64,000 nt of DNA from Bugula neritina (GCA_964035545.1 OZ037768.1:21363200-21427199), one strand, 5' to 3'. Counted from the first letter of the stretch, positions 1-12,424 are shown. The notes: generated by a model not told the origin, from the letters alone. Program-made: numbers and translations.

Positions 1-25
1 CACGTATATATATATACGCAAACCC

Positions 26-265
<240 letters not shown>

Positions 266-350
266 ATATATACAGAAAATTTATATTGGTTAAAAAATCG
301 ATTAGACAAAAAAGTTATTACTATACTAAACGTACATCATATGTTTTCAG

Positions 351-3300
351 TATTCATTTTATTCTGTTTTCTACATCTTCATTTCACTGAGAGCCAACAG
401 GATTCTAAACAAACTCTTTGTAAGAGGTAAATGATGTCAAATTTTAAAAATTTTGCTTGTTTCCTAATTAACTTCATTTTTAAATTTGTTTGTTTGTTTG
501 TTTGTTTGTTTGTTTGGTTTATTTCATCAAAGGTATTTAATAACACAAGGACATTAGAAAATGCCAAGGAGGCGATGATGAGGCCCATTGCGCTATAGCC
601 TAGCTAGTCATGCGCGGGCCAACACGAGCTGACAGCGACTCTATCCAGAAAAATACAAAAAAAATACAACTATTCTAACAGATAAAGCCTCAACTTCCTC
701 CCAAATTCATTAGGGTTGCTAATTGACCGTAAAGGGATTGGCAGTTCATTCCATAGTGCCACCTCCTGATAACAGTTTCTTCTGTGACCTGCTGCTGTTT
801 GAGAGTGAGGAAGGGGGAGATTTATGAATGATTGACGTGTATTGATAGAGTGAGTGGGAAAAAAATTGTCAGAGTAGAAAAAAGAATGAGCTTTCTTTAA
901 CACTTTAAAACGGTAAATCTGGTATATTGAGAGAACTTTATGCTTAGTAAATAGAGGCGCTGATGGATGGTCAAACGGTTTTTTGTTCATGATACGCATT
1001 ACCTTTTTTTGAAAAATAAAAATCTTGTTTAGATGGGTATTAGCTGCATTTCCCCAGGCCTCTGCACAATAATTTAACTTGGAATTGATGAAAGAATTAT
1101 ATATCAAAAGTAAAATTTTTTGAGGGAGATATTCAGAACATCGGTATATTAATCCACTAAGTGGTCGTAATTTTGTAAGTAGGTTTGAGATGTGCAAGCT
1201 CCAATTTAAATTTTTATCTATTTGTACACCTAGAAAAGTTATGCTGTTAGAGTAATTTATAGGTCTTTTATTTAATAATATACAGTTTTCTAGAATTTGA
1301 AAAGGATTTTGGTAGTTTTTTAAAACAATATAGTTGCATTTTTCATAGTTTATAGTGAGTTTGTTTTTATTGCACCAAATTGACAGAGAGTTTAGATCTT
1401 GATTTATAGCTTCCAAATGGGAGTTCAAATCTTTTGATTCAAAAAATAAATTAGTGTCGTCGGCATAGAAAATGGGATTAAAAAGTTTAAATTGTTGAGC
1501 AAGATCGTTTATATATATCAAAAATAAGGTAGGGCCCAAGACAGATCCCTGGGGAACCCCACAGGTCACTGATCGTGAACTTGATAAGGTTGCATTTACT
1601 AGTGTGGAATGACTTCGGTTTGATAGGTAGTTAGCAACCCATGACACTGTGGATTCACTAAAACCAAGTTTTCTCATTTTTGCAAGTAAAATATTGTGAT
1701 TTATAGTGTCAAAAGCCTTACTAAAATCTATAAAAATTCCGAGAACGCAATTTCCATTGTTAAAAGCTTCGAGCGTATTATTTTTAAATTTAACAACAGC
1801 ATCTGCAGTACTTAAATTTTTTCGAAAGCCATATTGATTCTTAGAAATCAAATTTTTAGATTCTAAAAAGTTTAAAATTTGATTGTTAACAATTTTTTCA
1901 AGTATTTTACTAAAAATGGGGAGGATTGAGATAGGGCGGTAGTTTTCACATCTGTCATGAGAACCTTTTTTGTAGAATGGTAATATTTTAGCAGTTTTAA
2001 TTTGCGCTGGAACAATTTTTTCTTCTATGCTTTTGTTAAATAAATAGGCAAGTGGTGTAGATAGTGAAATTTTGCAAAATTTGATAAGTTTAGTCGGGAT
2101 ATTGTCTAAACCTATAGCTTTCTTGGAATCTAGTTTTTCAATGATCTCAATTATTTGAGATTCATCAGTTTTTTTTAAATGAAATTCTTCTTTAGTAATA
2201 TTTGTCAGCATTGAGTAGGTATCGGAGTTCGAATTTGTAAAATTTGAAGCTAGTTTTTGGGCTATTGTTGAAAAATACAGATTGAAATTGTTAGCTATAT
2301 CCATATTGCTATCTAGCATGGTTTCAGAGTCCTCAACCGAATACAGTTTTGATGAAAAGCATCTTTTGTTTAGTTTGGCTTTCCCTGTTTGTTCATTTAT
2401 AAGTACCCAAAGCTGCGAACTGTTACAATTGCTAATAAAAGCTTTAAAATAATCATATTTAGCGGTTCTCAGATCAGCATTCAAATTATTTCTAAAAGCA
2501 TTATATCTTTTTAGAATCTTTTTATTCAGGGGTGCTTTTTTCACTCGTTTGTGAAGTGCATATTTCTTTTTGATTTGAGTTAAAAGATGTTCAGTAATCC
2601 ATGGTTTTTGTGCAAACTTTTTAGAAGGCCTATTGTTTTCAATAGTCTGTGAACAACTTTCAATGAGAAATTTTAGTCTAGTAATAAATATATCATAGTT
2701 TACTTCACAATTTTGTGAGTCATCAAAGAGCTTCAACCAGCAAAATGAGTTTATCTTGGAAACTAGTTTGGAATAATTAATAGTTCTATACATATCATCT
2801 GAGACAATATTAGTTCTATTTGAACAATTCAGTTGAAACGTCACAAAAGTGGGTAGGTGGTCACTCAAATCTGACTCAATGGTTCCAGATTTACCGTTTA
2901 TGCAAGAGAAGTTTAGAAGGATATGATCTAAACAGCTAGCTCGTGACGATGAGATTCTAGTTGGGAGAGTGATAGCATTGTAAAAGGCATAGGTAGAAAT
3001 AGTGGTGGAATAAGTGTCACTTACATTCATGTCAAGGGTATCTATATTGATGTCACCTACTACAATATGGGGAGAAGAATCATGGGAAATATAAGCCTCC
3101 AGGTCACTAAGAAACGCATCAGTGGAGGAAGCACCGGGCTGCCTGTATATAATTGTGAGTCTGAAATGGGAAGACTTTGAGGCCTGACTGTGTAGAACAA
3201 GTGAGAGGACGTCTGCTCCAGACAGCGAAACAGCCTTCGTGTCGGCCCCCAGGCCACACCGCACATAGGCCCCAACACCACCTCCTCTACCCAGTCTCTG

Positions 3301-5779
3301 ACTACCTACAAAATCATAACCTTCAAGTTTAAAAAATTGAATTTCATCATCATTTAGCCAAGTTTCAGTTAAACAAATTACATCAAAGGGGTTAGAAAAA
3401 GTGTTCAAAAAATATTCAAAATGTGAAAATTTATTTCTAATGCTTTGAATATTAAAGTTAAGAAGAGAGAAAGTTGAATTATTTACTTCTAGTTTGTTAA
3501 AAGAAAAGATGTCGTATGCTGTGCAGTTAATTTCATGCATTTTGCAAAAGATAACTTAGCAGTTTAAGTTAAATACAAAAGTGAGGTACACTAAACACAT
3601 TTCAGGTTCTCGAGATCATTTACATCATTTATTTGGATAGCCTCCGAGTCAGGTGTTCTGCGCAAGTAAATTCGTTGGGCAAATGTCCAAACATACTTAT
3701 AGTTGTTTGATTTTTTGAAGTTTCTGGTTTTCCAAAAAAGGTCCCTTTGCTTACTACTGAGAACCTCGTTAATAAATATTTTGGAATCTGTTTGAAAACC
3801 TAATTGTTTTGTTGACATAATACTTTTACGATAAGTGTGGAAGAATGTATCTCTTTTATTGGTGTGAACAAACTTAACCACGATGCGCTTGGTTTGTCGA
3901 ATTCTATAGATTTTATCAATGTCTTGTGTAGTTGATATTGAGGTCATTTTTAGATTTTTGATGATTCTATCAAAACCAGTCATTAGGTCTTCATCTTTGT
4001 TGTATTCAATACCATTTAACTCGACGCACTTTGCTCTCTCATGGTGTTCAGATGTCTCTATTCTCTCATCAAGAGACTTGTACTCCTCCAGTTTTTGTTC
4101 AACGTGTTTGACAGAATTTTCAATCCTTGAGATATTGTAGTCATTTTTCCTAGTTTCTTGATGTACGAATTCCAGGGACTTTTCGAATTCTTTTTGAGTA
4201 TTCTCAATAGCTGTCAGCCTTGATTTGATACTGGAGAATTCACTCAAAACCAGATCTAGTTTGTTGTCCAGTGTTTTTAGAGTCACCTCATCTTCTGAGG
4301 TAGACTTAGTTGATCTAGTAGAACGCATTGTGAAATATTAACAGATATTCGAGCCTGAACTGAAATTATATTCATATCACCATGTTTTTCAACAGTTTAT
4401 TTCACTGACTGTCTTTAGATAAACCTGCCAAAACCTCAAGCAGAGTTATGAGAAATGGTTATTCTCCCTCAAGAGCAGTTGATGGCATTTACCTAGTAGA
4501 CGACACACTTGATGGGACAGCATTTATGGCTCACAGTAGGAGAGAGAACAGACCCTGGTGGAGGGTGGACCTGGTTAACATTTGTTGTGTCTGGGCTGTC
4601 AACATTCTTAACAGAGGAAATGGTGAGTGTGGATATAGATTACATCAAATTATAGTTCAAACAAGTTAGCAATTACTCTTTTAGTACAAAACACTCTTTC
4701 TATGCTAAACTGATTTTTTTTTTTGACTTGCTAAAGTCAACAGAAAGCTTATATCAACACAAATGCTAGTGAGTCAGAATTTAGACAGTAATTGGGGTAT
4801 GAAAGAAGAACAAGTATAAGATAATGAATAATGACTATAAGAGAGACAATAGTAGAAATGAAAGTGCATAATGGAGAATGGGACTCAATAATGAGCATAA
4901 AAAAGAGAGAAATAAGGGTATGAGAATGAATAATAAAGGCGTGAGACTGAATGATAGATTTAAGAGCAAATTATAGACTTTTGAGAGCATTTTTGTGAAC
5001 ATATGAAAGAGAATAATGGCTAGATACATTATTATAAGCGTATGATATGCAGAACTAGGCAAATTTTTGACCATTTGGCACTGCATATTCATGTCTGTGA
5101 TATGTAATGAATCAATCAATCTATTAGAAATTAAAATAATAATAGAAACAAAAATATCCTGTCTTATTGCTTGGATTTGTAACATGCACAATATTAAGTT
5201 TACCTGCAGCAATAACTTGACACACTTACAAATTTTAGCTATGCATTTCCCACTAAAAGTTATCTCATATCAATAAATTCTTCTAGAAATCATCTTTACG
5301 TAATTCTCGTATATAATATGACGTTTCTGATGTTTGCACTATAGTATTTTCCTTTGCCGACTTTGATCAAACAATTATTAAATTTATTTTTTTTTTCGCT
5401 AATATAAAACTCGCAAAAGTTGATCACTGAGTGAATCCCTCACAGCTGAAAAGTTAAGATTTCAATAAAGTCTAATATACCAAGTTGTTTTTATATACTA
5501 AAACAGCAAATACTGTAATTATCATGTTTATCAGCGCCTGAAGATGATTGGTGGAAAAGATCTATGAATGCAGAGGTTACAGTTGCTATGACAGAAGAAG
5601 AGATAGAATTTACTGGAACAAACCCTGAAGTCTTGTGCTACTACCATGATGGTATTCTAAACCAATACTACACCCTGGCTACTTGTAAACAACCAATCAG
5701 CGGTCGTTTTGTTCAAATTCTTTTCAATGCTACAACTTTTCTGAATCTATATGAAGTTGAAGTTCATGGACTTTCATAA
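351..5779 (+). CDS. Fucolectin-like F5/8-type C lectin gene A (3' part; exons 351-426, 4419-4622, 5535-5779)
   Basis: Three exons are supported by similarity to gene B and by matching phases. They are 351-426 (acceptor AG at 349-350, donor after 426, phase 1), 4419-4622 (204 nt, phase 1 in and out) and 5535-5779 (80 residues, then TAA). The joined protein carries the fucolectin/F5-8 C-type core: a KPA-x-SS start, a RAVDGIY motif, PWWRVDLV, then WAVNILNRGN, and a C-terminal EVEVHG strand. In this family the fold binds fucose or related sugars, is usually secreted and is often innate-immune or adhesive. The last two exons align closely with gene B. Similarity in the first exon starts only near the YIFISLRAN segment (about 369), so the cysteine-rich PAN part found in gene B is absent here or lies outside the window. 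Intron 1 holds a whole LINE. It could be a functional gene with a different 5' end or a 5'-truncated duplicate; the reading frame is intact in what is visible. Confidence 0.8.
670..3540 (-). CDS. LINE ORF2: endonuclease-reverse transcriptase (956 aa)
   Basis: The frame is continuous from ATG at 3540 to the stop at 670. The N-terminal third is an exonuclease-endonuclease-phosphatase domain: NIQSIRNK near residue 29, LTETWL near 57, GDINIDTL near 161, and SDHLPTF near 225, which supplies the catalytic Asp-His pair. The central reverse transcriptase shows ENYRPISILP, the FIDFSKAFDTI box, GVPQGSVLGP and the catalytic FYADD motif. A C-terminal LGVQIDKNL block and thumb-like region follow. Length and order fit a complete ORF2 that performs target-primed reverse transcription. 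No frameshift, stop or missing catalytic residue was seen, so the copy may be young and possibly active. Confidence 0.93.
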   Translation of the reverse strand: MHEINCTAYDIFSFNKLEVNNSTFSLLNFNIQSIRNKFSHFEYFLNTFSNPFDVICLTETWLNDDEIQFFKLEGYDFVGSQRLGRGGGVGAYVRCGLGADTKAVSLSGADVLSLVLHSQASKSSHFRLTIIYRQPGASSTDAFLSDLEAYISHDSSPHIVVGDINIDTLDMNVSDTYSTTISTYAFYNAITLPTRISSSRASCLDHILLNFSCINGKSGTIESDLSDHLPTFVTFQLNCSNRTNIVSDDMYRTINYSKLVSKINSFCWLKLFDDSQNCEVNYDIFITRLKFLIESCSQTIENNRPSKKFAQKPWITEHLLTQIKKKYALHKRVKKAPLNKKILKRYNAFRNNLNADLRTAKYDYFKAFISNCNSSQLWVLINEQTGKAKLNKRCFSSKLYSVEDSETMLDSNMDIANNFNLYFSTIAQKLASNFTNSNSDTYSMLTNITKEEFHLKKTDESQIIEIIEKLDSKKAIGLDNIPTKLIKFCKISLSTPLAYLFNKSIEEKIVPAQIKTAKILPFYKKGSHDRCENYRPISILPIFSKILEKIVNNQILNFLESKNLISKNQYGFRKNLSTADAVVKFKNNTLEAFNNGNCVLGIFIDFSKAFDTINHNILLAKMRKLGFSESTVSWVANYLSNRSHSTLVNATLSSSRSVTCGVPQGSVLGPTLFLIYINDLAQQFKLFNPIFYADDTNLFFESKDLNSHLEAINQDLNSLSIWCNKNKLTINYEKCNYIVLKNYQNPFQILENCILLNKRPINYSNSITFLGVQIDKNLNWSLHISNLLTKLRPLSGLIYRCSEYLPQKILLLIYNSFINSKLNYCAEAWGNAANTHLNKIFIFQKKVMRIMNKKPFDHPSAPLFTKHKVLSIYQIYRFKVLKKAHSFFYSDNFFPTHSINTRQSFINLPLPHSQTAAGHRRNCYQEVALWNELPIPLRSISNPNEFGRKLRLYLLE
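3591..4328 (-). CDS. LINE ORF1: coiled-coil nucleic-acid-binding protein (245 aa)
   Basis: This frame sits just upstream of ORF2 on the same strand. Residues ~15-90 have heptad-like spacing (LDNKLDLVL, IKSRLTAIENT, VEQKLEEYKSL), typical of the trimerising coiled coil of LINE ORF1 proteins. The middle shows an RRM-like pattern (IDKIYRIRQTKRIVVKFVH), and the C-terminal block (INEVLSSKQRDLFWKTR, then YKYVWTFAQRIYLRR) matches the C-terminal domain common to invertebrate LINE ORF1 products. It would bind element RNA and act as a chaperone. The ATG is supported by its position shortly after the element's 5' end. Confidence 0.85.
   Translation of the reverse strand: MRSTRSTKSTSEDEVTLKTLDNKLDLVLSEFSSIKSRLTAIENTQKEFEKSLEFVHQETRKNDYNISRIENSVKHVEQKLEEYKSLDERIETSEHHERAKCVELNGIEYNKDEDLMTGFDRIIKNLKMTSISTTQDIDKIYRIRQTKRIVVKFVHTNKRDTFFHTYRKSIMSTKQLGFQTDSKIFINEVLSSKQRDLFWKTRNFKKSNNYKYVWTFAQRIYLRRTPDSEAIQINDVNDLENLKCV
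5088..5121 (+). mobile_element. Tiny 3'-end remnant of the second LINE family
   Basis: About 34 bases, ending in tandem ATCA repeats, match the 3' terminus of the LINE at 20663-22255: a shared TGTGATATGTAAT-type core followed by AATCAATCAATC. It lies in intron 2 of lectin gene A and looks like an extremely 5'-truncated insertion. Confidence 0.55.
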
Positions 5780-8700
5780 AATAGCAAGCAAAAAAAGTGT
5801 TTTAGTGGTTTGCTATATTTATTGTGCTAATAATTCTTGTTATTGTACTTTCTCTGTGCGTGTAGTTTCAAAGTACCGTACTGCAGCTGACTGCATGAGA
5901 CAAGGCAATTGTCAAAGCCTTGAACTGTATCCTTCAGTTATTACTAACCTGTTAATCCCAAACATAAAGTATAAATTATGTGTACGAGTATCTTTACAAT
6001 CACAATATTGTTTTGTTTTGTATTATTGTAGAATATATACACACATTATATATATATATAAACTGAGTTCTAACTAAAATATGGAAATACTTATATTGAC
6101 TATTGTAGCTATTTCAATGATGGCAAGTTGGTTCATTGTTGATTATATGTAACAACATAAATTGAAATAACCAATGTTTTTCATGATTTCATTTCTTAAG
6201 TAACTTTATTAACATATTGTTATATGTAATTGTTGTTTTTTCAGAGTTGTAACTATGTAGCAATATATGTTTACCTGTTTGTAATGAATGTTTTGTAAAA
6301 CTTTAAGTGAGTTTAACTTGTTCAAGTGATAAACTTTTGAAAAATACATAGATCATGTAACCAAAGCTGCATGCATTATGGTAATTAAATTCAATTTTTT
6401 AGTATACTATATAAAAATACTGAAAATTCGAATACTTTAATAACTGCAGTTTCTGCTGTTTAAGCAGCATCTACCATAAAGTGTCTTTAAGTCAAGGCAT
6501 TTTTGAAACTGCTTGCAAATACAAATATTCATATTAATTGATGCAACTATCTACCTAAATGATTGTAATGGGCTTAATTGTGGTATCTCTAAATTCTGGA
6601 AAGCATTTTAGCTGTAAACAATTTATTGATTTTTTTTATATATGACACGCAATGTTTAGAAGTTGTGAGCATATAAAAAGTGAAACTAGAACTAAGATAA
6701 AAAGAATTACTAAATACTTTTTAGATTAGTGCACATTGCAAGTGCATAGTGTGCAGTGTCATTTAAAAATTGAAAGTTGCTTTCTAATATAAAGTTGAAA
6801 GTTATAGTCGCTATAAATGCTAGCAAATCAATAACTCATTTAAATACAATTATTTAAAAAAAATTATCTTATTACTAGATGAGTTGATTGACTATAAACA
6901 ACTGCTTGAAATGGTTAAAGTAGTAGAGATAGCTAATTTCATATAAATGTTATTGACTCTTAAAATTAATGAGATGTAAATACTGCAAACTATTAGAATA
7001 TTTTATTGTTGAGTTGTTGCTCGTCAAAATGCTTTTTTTACTTAGTAACATTGCTTGTTTTGGTTAGTATTGTTTAAGCAAGAAATACCATGAGCTGAGG
7101 GGATAACTCCAAAACATGATTAAATAAATCCTTGTTGGAATAATGATTTTATTATAGTTTATATAGCCTATAGCACAAATAATTAGTGGATAATTATTTG
7201 AAGTTGTCACAGTATGGTACCAATAGAGATTTCCATTGACTTCAAACATCATTTAAGGAAAAGACAACTTCCAAAATTAATTGCCTTTTATAAACACCTT
7301 ATTCTAATCCGTTTAGAGATAGTGTACAACAACTTTAGAGATGAGAATTATTGACAGCTGGATGCATTTGCAAATAATTTAAATAAGTCATCATGTGCAG
7401 CACCGTATTATGTTATACTTATTATGCAAGTTTCAACCATATTTTATAACAATATGCTGATAACTTGTTTATTGGGATGGTTGTGTGGAGATAATTCCCA
7501 ATAACTACCATACTACAGTTGGTTGATATAATACAGTATTATATGAGAATAATTAATAGATTATGTTAGGTAGATCTCTGACTCGTAGTCTTACAAATCT
7601 GTAAACTAATGGTATGTCTAATGTTACAATTAAGTGACATAATTAAATGGCTACCTTAAGAGCATAATATTTAGCAGTGTTAGCTATAAGTATATTCTAG
7701 TGCTTGGGTAAATCTTTACATTCTAGCTCTTCTACCTTTTGCTAGTGCATGCATGATGTTTAATTTTAGACTAAAATTTAATTACAAAGTTTGTGAAGTA
7801 AATCAATCAATAAGTAATTAAAGTTGTATAATCACTTAGGAAACTGTTACTGATAGCAGCATGTTGCATTTAGCACTTGATATATTCTAGATTCATCTTG
7901 TGGTTCGAACAGCTGCTACAGTTCTGTATAGTTGTGAGACCAAAGTTGTTAAGTTCAAGCAACAAAACATAAGTTTCTATCGGATGTTACTAAAAATCAA
8001 TTTCTATTTGCAAATGAAAGTATTTGTAAACTTGAGAACTGACTATAACATAACTGAAGGTGTATAGCTTGAATAAAAAGTTGCCATCCTACTTGGTGAT
8101 TTTCCTGAAAAACTTTTCTAACTCAAATACACAACAGATTTTTTTATTGTTTTTAAACCATTTGAAATAAAAACACAAAAACACCTAAACACTACATTTG
8201 TTACATGATAAAACACAAAGTGAACAATAAAAAAAACACAGCACTATTTATTTCTTTATAACTTTGCAGCATATATATGCAGTAATGCTAAGGGTCGGAA
8301 CACAACACAGCTGAGATAGCCTTATTACAACAGATTTAGCAGTGCTAGCATATAGGAATCATAGTACTGGCTTCAGCATTCTAAACCTGCATGAACTCAA
8401 TAGATGCAACACACCATTTGGGGTCACGGAGTGCAGTGTATAAAAGTTTCAAACCTTCCACGATAAGCTGAAGACTCCTCAACTGCTACTCTCAATAACC
8501 CCATACTTTGGGCTGTATCAAGCAGTTGCCTTATTTAATTCAGCTAGTCTATCTTTTGCAAATAAACACAACCAATTTCAATTCTAAGCTAAACCACCTT
8601 TAAAACTTCAACAATTTTTGATAAAAGTAACACAACTATTGAATAAACAAATGGGTAAAACCAGACAAGCGTATGGGCAAAATCATTGGCAATATCTGAC

Positions 8701-8843
8701 ATAATAAAAGAAAAGGTCAAGTTTCAAGGATAACTTGTTAGAAAGTAACTGCATGAAAACTCAAGACAATAGTCAAACAATAAAATGATACTCTTAGCAT
8801 AGGTAGCTGTAAGACAAGAATTCATTAAGAGACAATATGCTAA
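5780..8843. other. Intergenic spacer between the convergent lectin genes
   Basis: About 3.1 kb of AT-rich DNA between the stop of gene A and the stop of gene B. It must contain both 3' UTRs. On the minus strand an AATAAA (plus-strand TTTATT, 8247-8252) is a possible but distant poly(A) signal for gene B. No sustained coding frame, tandem array or mobile element was recognised. Confidence 0.6.
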
Positions 8844-10330
8844 TCAAATCCCATGAACTTCTATTTCATATATATTCAGAAAGCTTGCAGCATCAAGGAG
8901 AATTTGGACAAAGCGACCTCTGATTGGTTGTTTACAAGTAGCCAGAGTGTAGTATTGGTTAAGAATACCATCATGGTAGTAGCACAAGACTTCAGGGTTT
9001 GTTCCAGTAAATTCTATCTCTTCTTCTGTCATAGCAACTGTGATCTCAGCATTTCTTAATCTTTCTCTCCAAGGTTCATAAGGTGCTTAATTGTAAAATT
9101 GAAAATATATATAGAATTAACAATATTTTTGCTAAAAAAGTTCTTCTATTTGTTGTTGCAGTTGTAGAAATTCTTGTAAGAGTTGTGATAAGCCAAGCTT
9201 AAGGGCACTTTCGGATTTCCTAAGCGTAGAGAATATGAAAGCATCCTAAATCTAAATCTCAGCTAGCATATTGGTCAACTTATTAACTTATAAACAAATA
9301 CAACTCTGAAATTAAAATTGAGACTTTAGACTAGAGATGTGAATAAACTCATTAAAACATGTGACACACCATTCCCTCTGTTGAGGATGTTGACAGCCCA
9401 GACACAGTGAATATCAACCAGATCCACCCTCCACCAGGGTCTGTGTTCATGCAAGCTGTGCACCATGGATGTCTCAACTCCGCGTTCAGTATAAATACCA
9501 TCAACAGCCTTTGATGCATAATACAGGTGTGACTTGTAGGTGCTAGAGAGCTTTGCAGGCTTACCTGCGAATTAAATAAGCCAAATCAAAGAACAAAATA
9601 TCAAACATCTATGAAGCAACTATAGGTTTAATATAGACCATATACAGTTTTTCCTTGAAGATATAAATTATAAAGTATATTCTATCAGCTGTTTAATATT
9701 ATATATTATTTATTATATATCCTGGATAATTGTATTTATCCAAACACATATCTGTTATTGAAAAATATAATTTACTCATAGATGCAACATATAAAATGGA
9801 CATGGACTAGTTAATAATTTGTTTTAAATTGAGTTACTCTTGTGAAGCATATGATTCCATTTGAGAACAAACCACAATGGGCTTGCTTTGTTACCTCTTG
9901 CAAGAAGTTTGTTTGGAATCTTGTTGGCTCTCAGTGAAATGAAGATGTAGTAGTCTTCATCTCTTCCATTCCACTCTGTGAATAGATGAGGATTCAAGCA
10001 TTGCTTCATAAAACATCTTTTATTCTGAATATCATAAACCATTCCCAGACATTTCTGGTCTTCCTTACATTCTAGCAGACAGATTCCAACAACTTCAGTG
10101 AATATTGATTCACTTGTCATCTGATCTGTGACTGACATGTTCTCTGGTACACTGTATCTTCTGAATCTGTCAGTGTTAGTGCGACACTGACTTTTTACAG
10201 GTATCACAAGGTGCAGTAAAACTAAAAACATTAACATGCAAAATAATAACAGAAATCTTTCTTTGTTATGTAATTGTTTCAGAATTTTCAAGAAACAATT
10301 AGACAAATTCAGTTCAAACCCAATATACAA
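8844..10330 (-). CDS. Secreted PAN/apple + fucolectin-like lectin, gene B (exons 10330-9895, 9564-9370, 9085-8844)
   Basis: Three exons join without phase conflict. 10330-9895 ends in phase 1 at AG|GTAACA, 9564-9370 is 195 nt (phase 1 in and out), and 9085-8844 ends in a stop. The first exon has a hydrophobic signal sequence (FLLLFCMLMFLVLLHLVIP) ending near an SQC cleavage site. A PAN/apple-like module with spaced cysteines (C-R-T-N, GICLLECKEDQKC, KRCFMKQC) follows. Exons 2-3 encode the F5/8-type C fucolectin core (KAVDGIY, PWWRVDLVDI, WAVNILNRGN, EIEVHG). Such proteins are exported carbohydrate-binding lectins. The initiator is uncertain: Met1 at 10330 precedes the hydrophobic run by about 25 residues, Met32 or Met34 would give a more standard signal peptide, and an acceptor-like pyrimidine-AG lies just upstream of 10330, so a 5' exon may exist. 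Convergent with gene A, its recent duplicate. Confidence 0.85.
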
Positions 10331-12424
10331 TCTAAAAAGAACCTACTTTTCTTTTTAGATAGACGATAAGTTTTAAAAAGTTTAAAACTAAAAATAGTTT
10401 AGCAATGTAAATTACACACACCACACACAAGGTAATAATATAGAGTAATACAAACCTGTTAAGTACCAAACATACATATCTTGTCTTTCTCAGTCTGGTT
10501 ACTGATCTGTAAGCATCCAGTAGTCAGTGTCAAATACACTGATAATATAATATTCCATAAAATCTATAATATGATGTAGTTTTAATTACATATTCAGATA
10601 AAAATAGTTTTCCATTTCATTACTTTTCTCTTTTTATGTATGATATCAAAGTATATGCTCTGCATGCATATATACCTTTTTTAAATTTCACTTAGGTTGA
10701 TTACAAGAAAAAGAAAAGAAAACCTAATCAAAATGCTGTTATAACATTTTAATGGTTATAAAACATGAAATATAGGAACAGAATATAGTTAAAGCTTGCA
10801 TTTGCTTTATATATTTTCATGTCTAGAGCATAATATTATATAAAAAGATGGTTCAATATTTAAAATCATTAGATAAGGAATAACATAAAAATTCAACGCC
10901 CTAACAAAGCTTAAGAGAATACTGTACATTAAATAACATAATATTAGATGGGAATAAGAATGATGCTGTATATAATATATGCACTGAGTATAAAATATAA
11001 ACACAATTGTGTTCAATGTCACTTTCATGTTACAAGTTTTATGTAGACAGTAATAATTTACTATAATAATAGCATTTAATTCTAATAGCTGAAATGCTAT
11101 TTGTAAGTATTTAAACAAAAATTATTCTATTGGCAACCAACAAAAATTCACTTTTTTAAACTAAAACAAGAGTTTTAGATGGAGCTTTTCTTTATAAAAA
11201 TCAATGAATTAATTATTCATGAAAGGTCAGCACTAGCTAGGATAAATTTCATAGTGTTTTGTGTTTCCAGTAGAAACTGTGTTCTACACACTGTAAATCT
11301 CTTTAAAATGAAATGGTTGATAGAAAACTTTCAATTACTGCATAAATCAGTCAATTACAATTTTCTGAGGGTGAAACAGCTGAAAACTAACTAAACTAAT
11401 AATTTATGATGAGCATGTTATGCTCTTAGTACATTGCTATATGCATCAATACCTTTCCTTTTAATTACTTTTCTGCTTTTATGTATGATTTTAACATAAT
11501 ATGTTATATATGTAAACAACTTTTCAAACTTTAATTAAGAAAAATCATAATTAAATATAAAGTATATTATATAAAATAACAATGTTTTATATGTACTGAA
11601 TAGATATAAACACTTGTGTTCAAGTGTCACTTTCATGTTATAAGTTGTATGAATTGACACTATATTGATTCACTTAACATGTAACTCTAATAAATAACAT
11701 GTTGTATGTTGGTATATATTATATGCCTATACAGATAATATCCTCTTGGCTATATGACAACTATTAATTTTAATCAACTAAAATAAGATGTATATAAATG
11801 GAGATTTTTTTCTTAAAGGCTACTATGTTGAATTATAGTTATAAACTGATGTTATATCGAGCAAGTGCATAATTATATTTTAGAGTGAAATACTTGGGTA
11901 ATATTTTAATTTCACAGTTATTTACAATAATATTGTACTGCAAATTCTTTGTGGTTGAGCGTTGGTATAAATTAGCTGTTCTGAATACAGATGTCTCGAG
12001 TATAGCTATATATCGTATGGGCTATATTTATTTTTTGTTAAATACAGTTTCAACCACGCATTAGCACTACCTATGTATTGTAACTAAATAGTAATTGAGC
12101 TAATATATATCGTGTATCACCACAGTTTACTTCAAATTCTTAATCCTAACAACTTTAATTTTTTTAGAATTTTTTTGTAAAGTCTGATATTATTACAAAA
12201 AAAATTATTACAGAAAAAAAGCCGAATCTTTAATTAGATCAATGGCCTATGAGCTCAAGCTTTCTAACTCCTGTTGCACTAAAATTAACCTATAAGATAA
12301 CTTGTCACATATAGTTACAGATCTTACTCCAAGATTATCTGTTAGGAAATCTTATATATATAAGATCAACACAATTTAGGGTATCCTTTATAAAGATACC
12401 ATGTGAACATTAGTGTGTACTCTA

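Larger units (their letters stand above)
484..4345 (-). mobile_element. Apparently intact non-LTR retrotransposon (Jockey/CR1-like LINE)
   Basis: On the minus strand the element reads 5' UTR, ORF1 (4328-3591), a 50-nt gap, ORF2 (3540-670), 3' UTR, and a (CAAA)n tail at about 516-484. Both frames are free of stops. The combination of an apurinic-type endonuclease, a reverse transcriptase, no RNase H or LTRs and a short-repeat tail fits the Jockey superfamily (CR1/Jockey-like) of LINEs. The 5' boundary is approximate, and I found no convincing target-site duplication. It lies antisense in intron 1 of lectin gene A. Confidence 0.85.

Noticed and set aside
8370-8520. A coding-like minus-strand patch containing LRDPKWCVASIEFMQ followed by a CAG-GT
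   Set aside because: Only about 34 codons between stops, with no clear acceptor, partner exon or recognised domain; it may be a fragment or chance.
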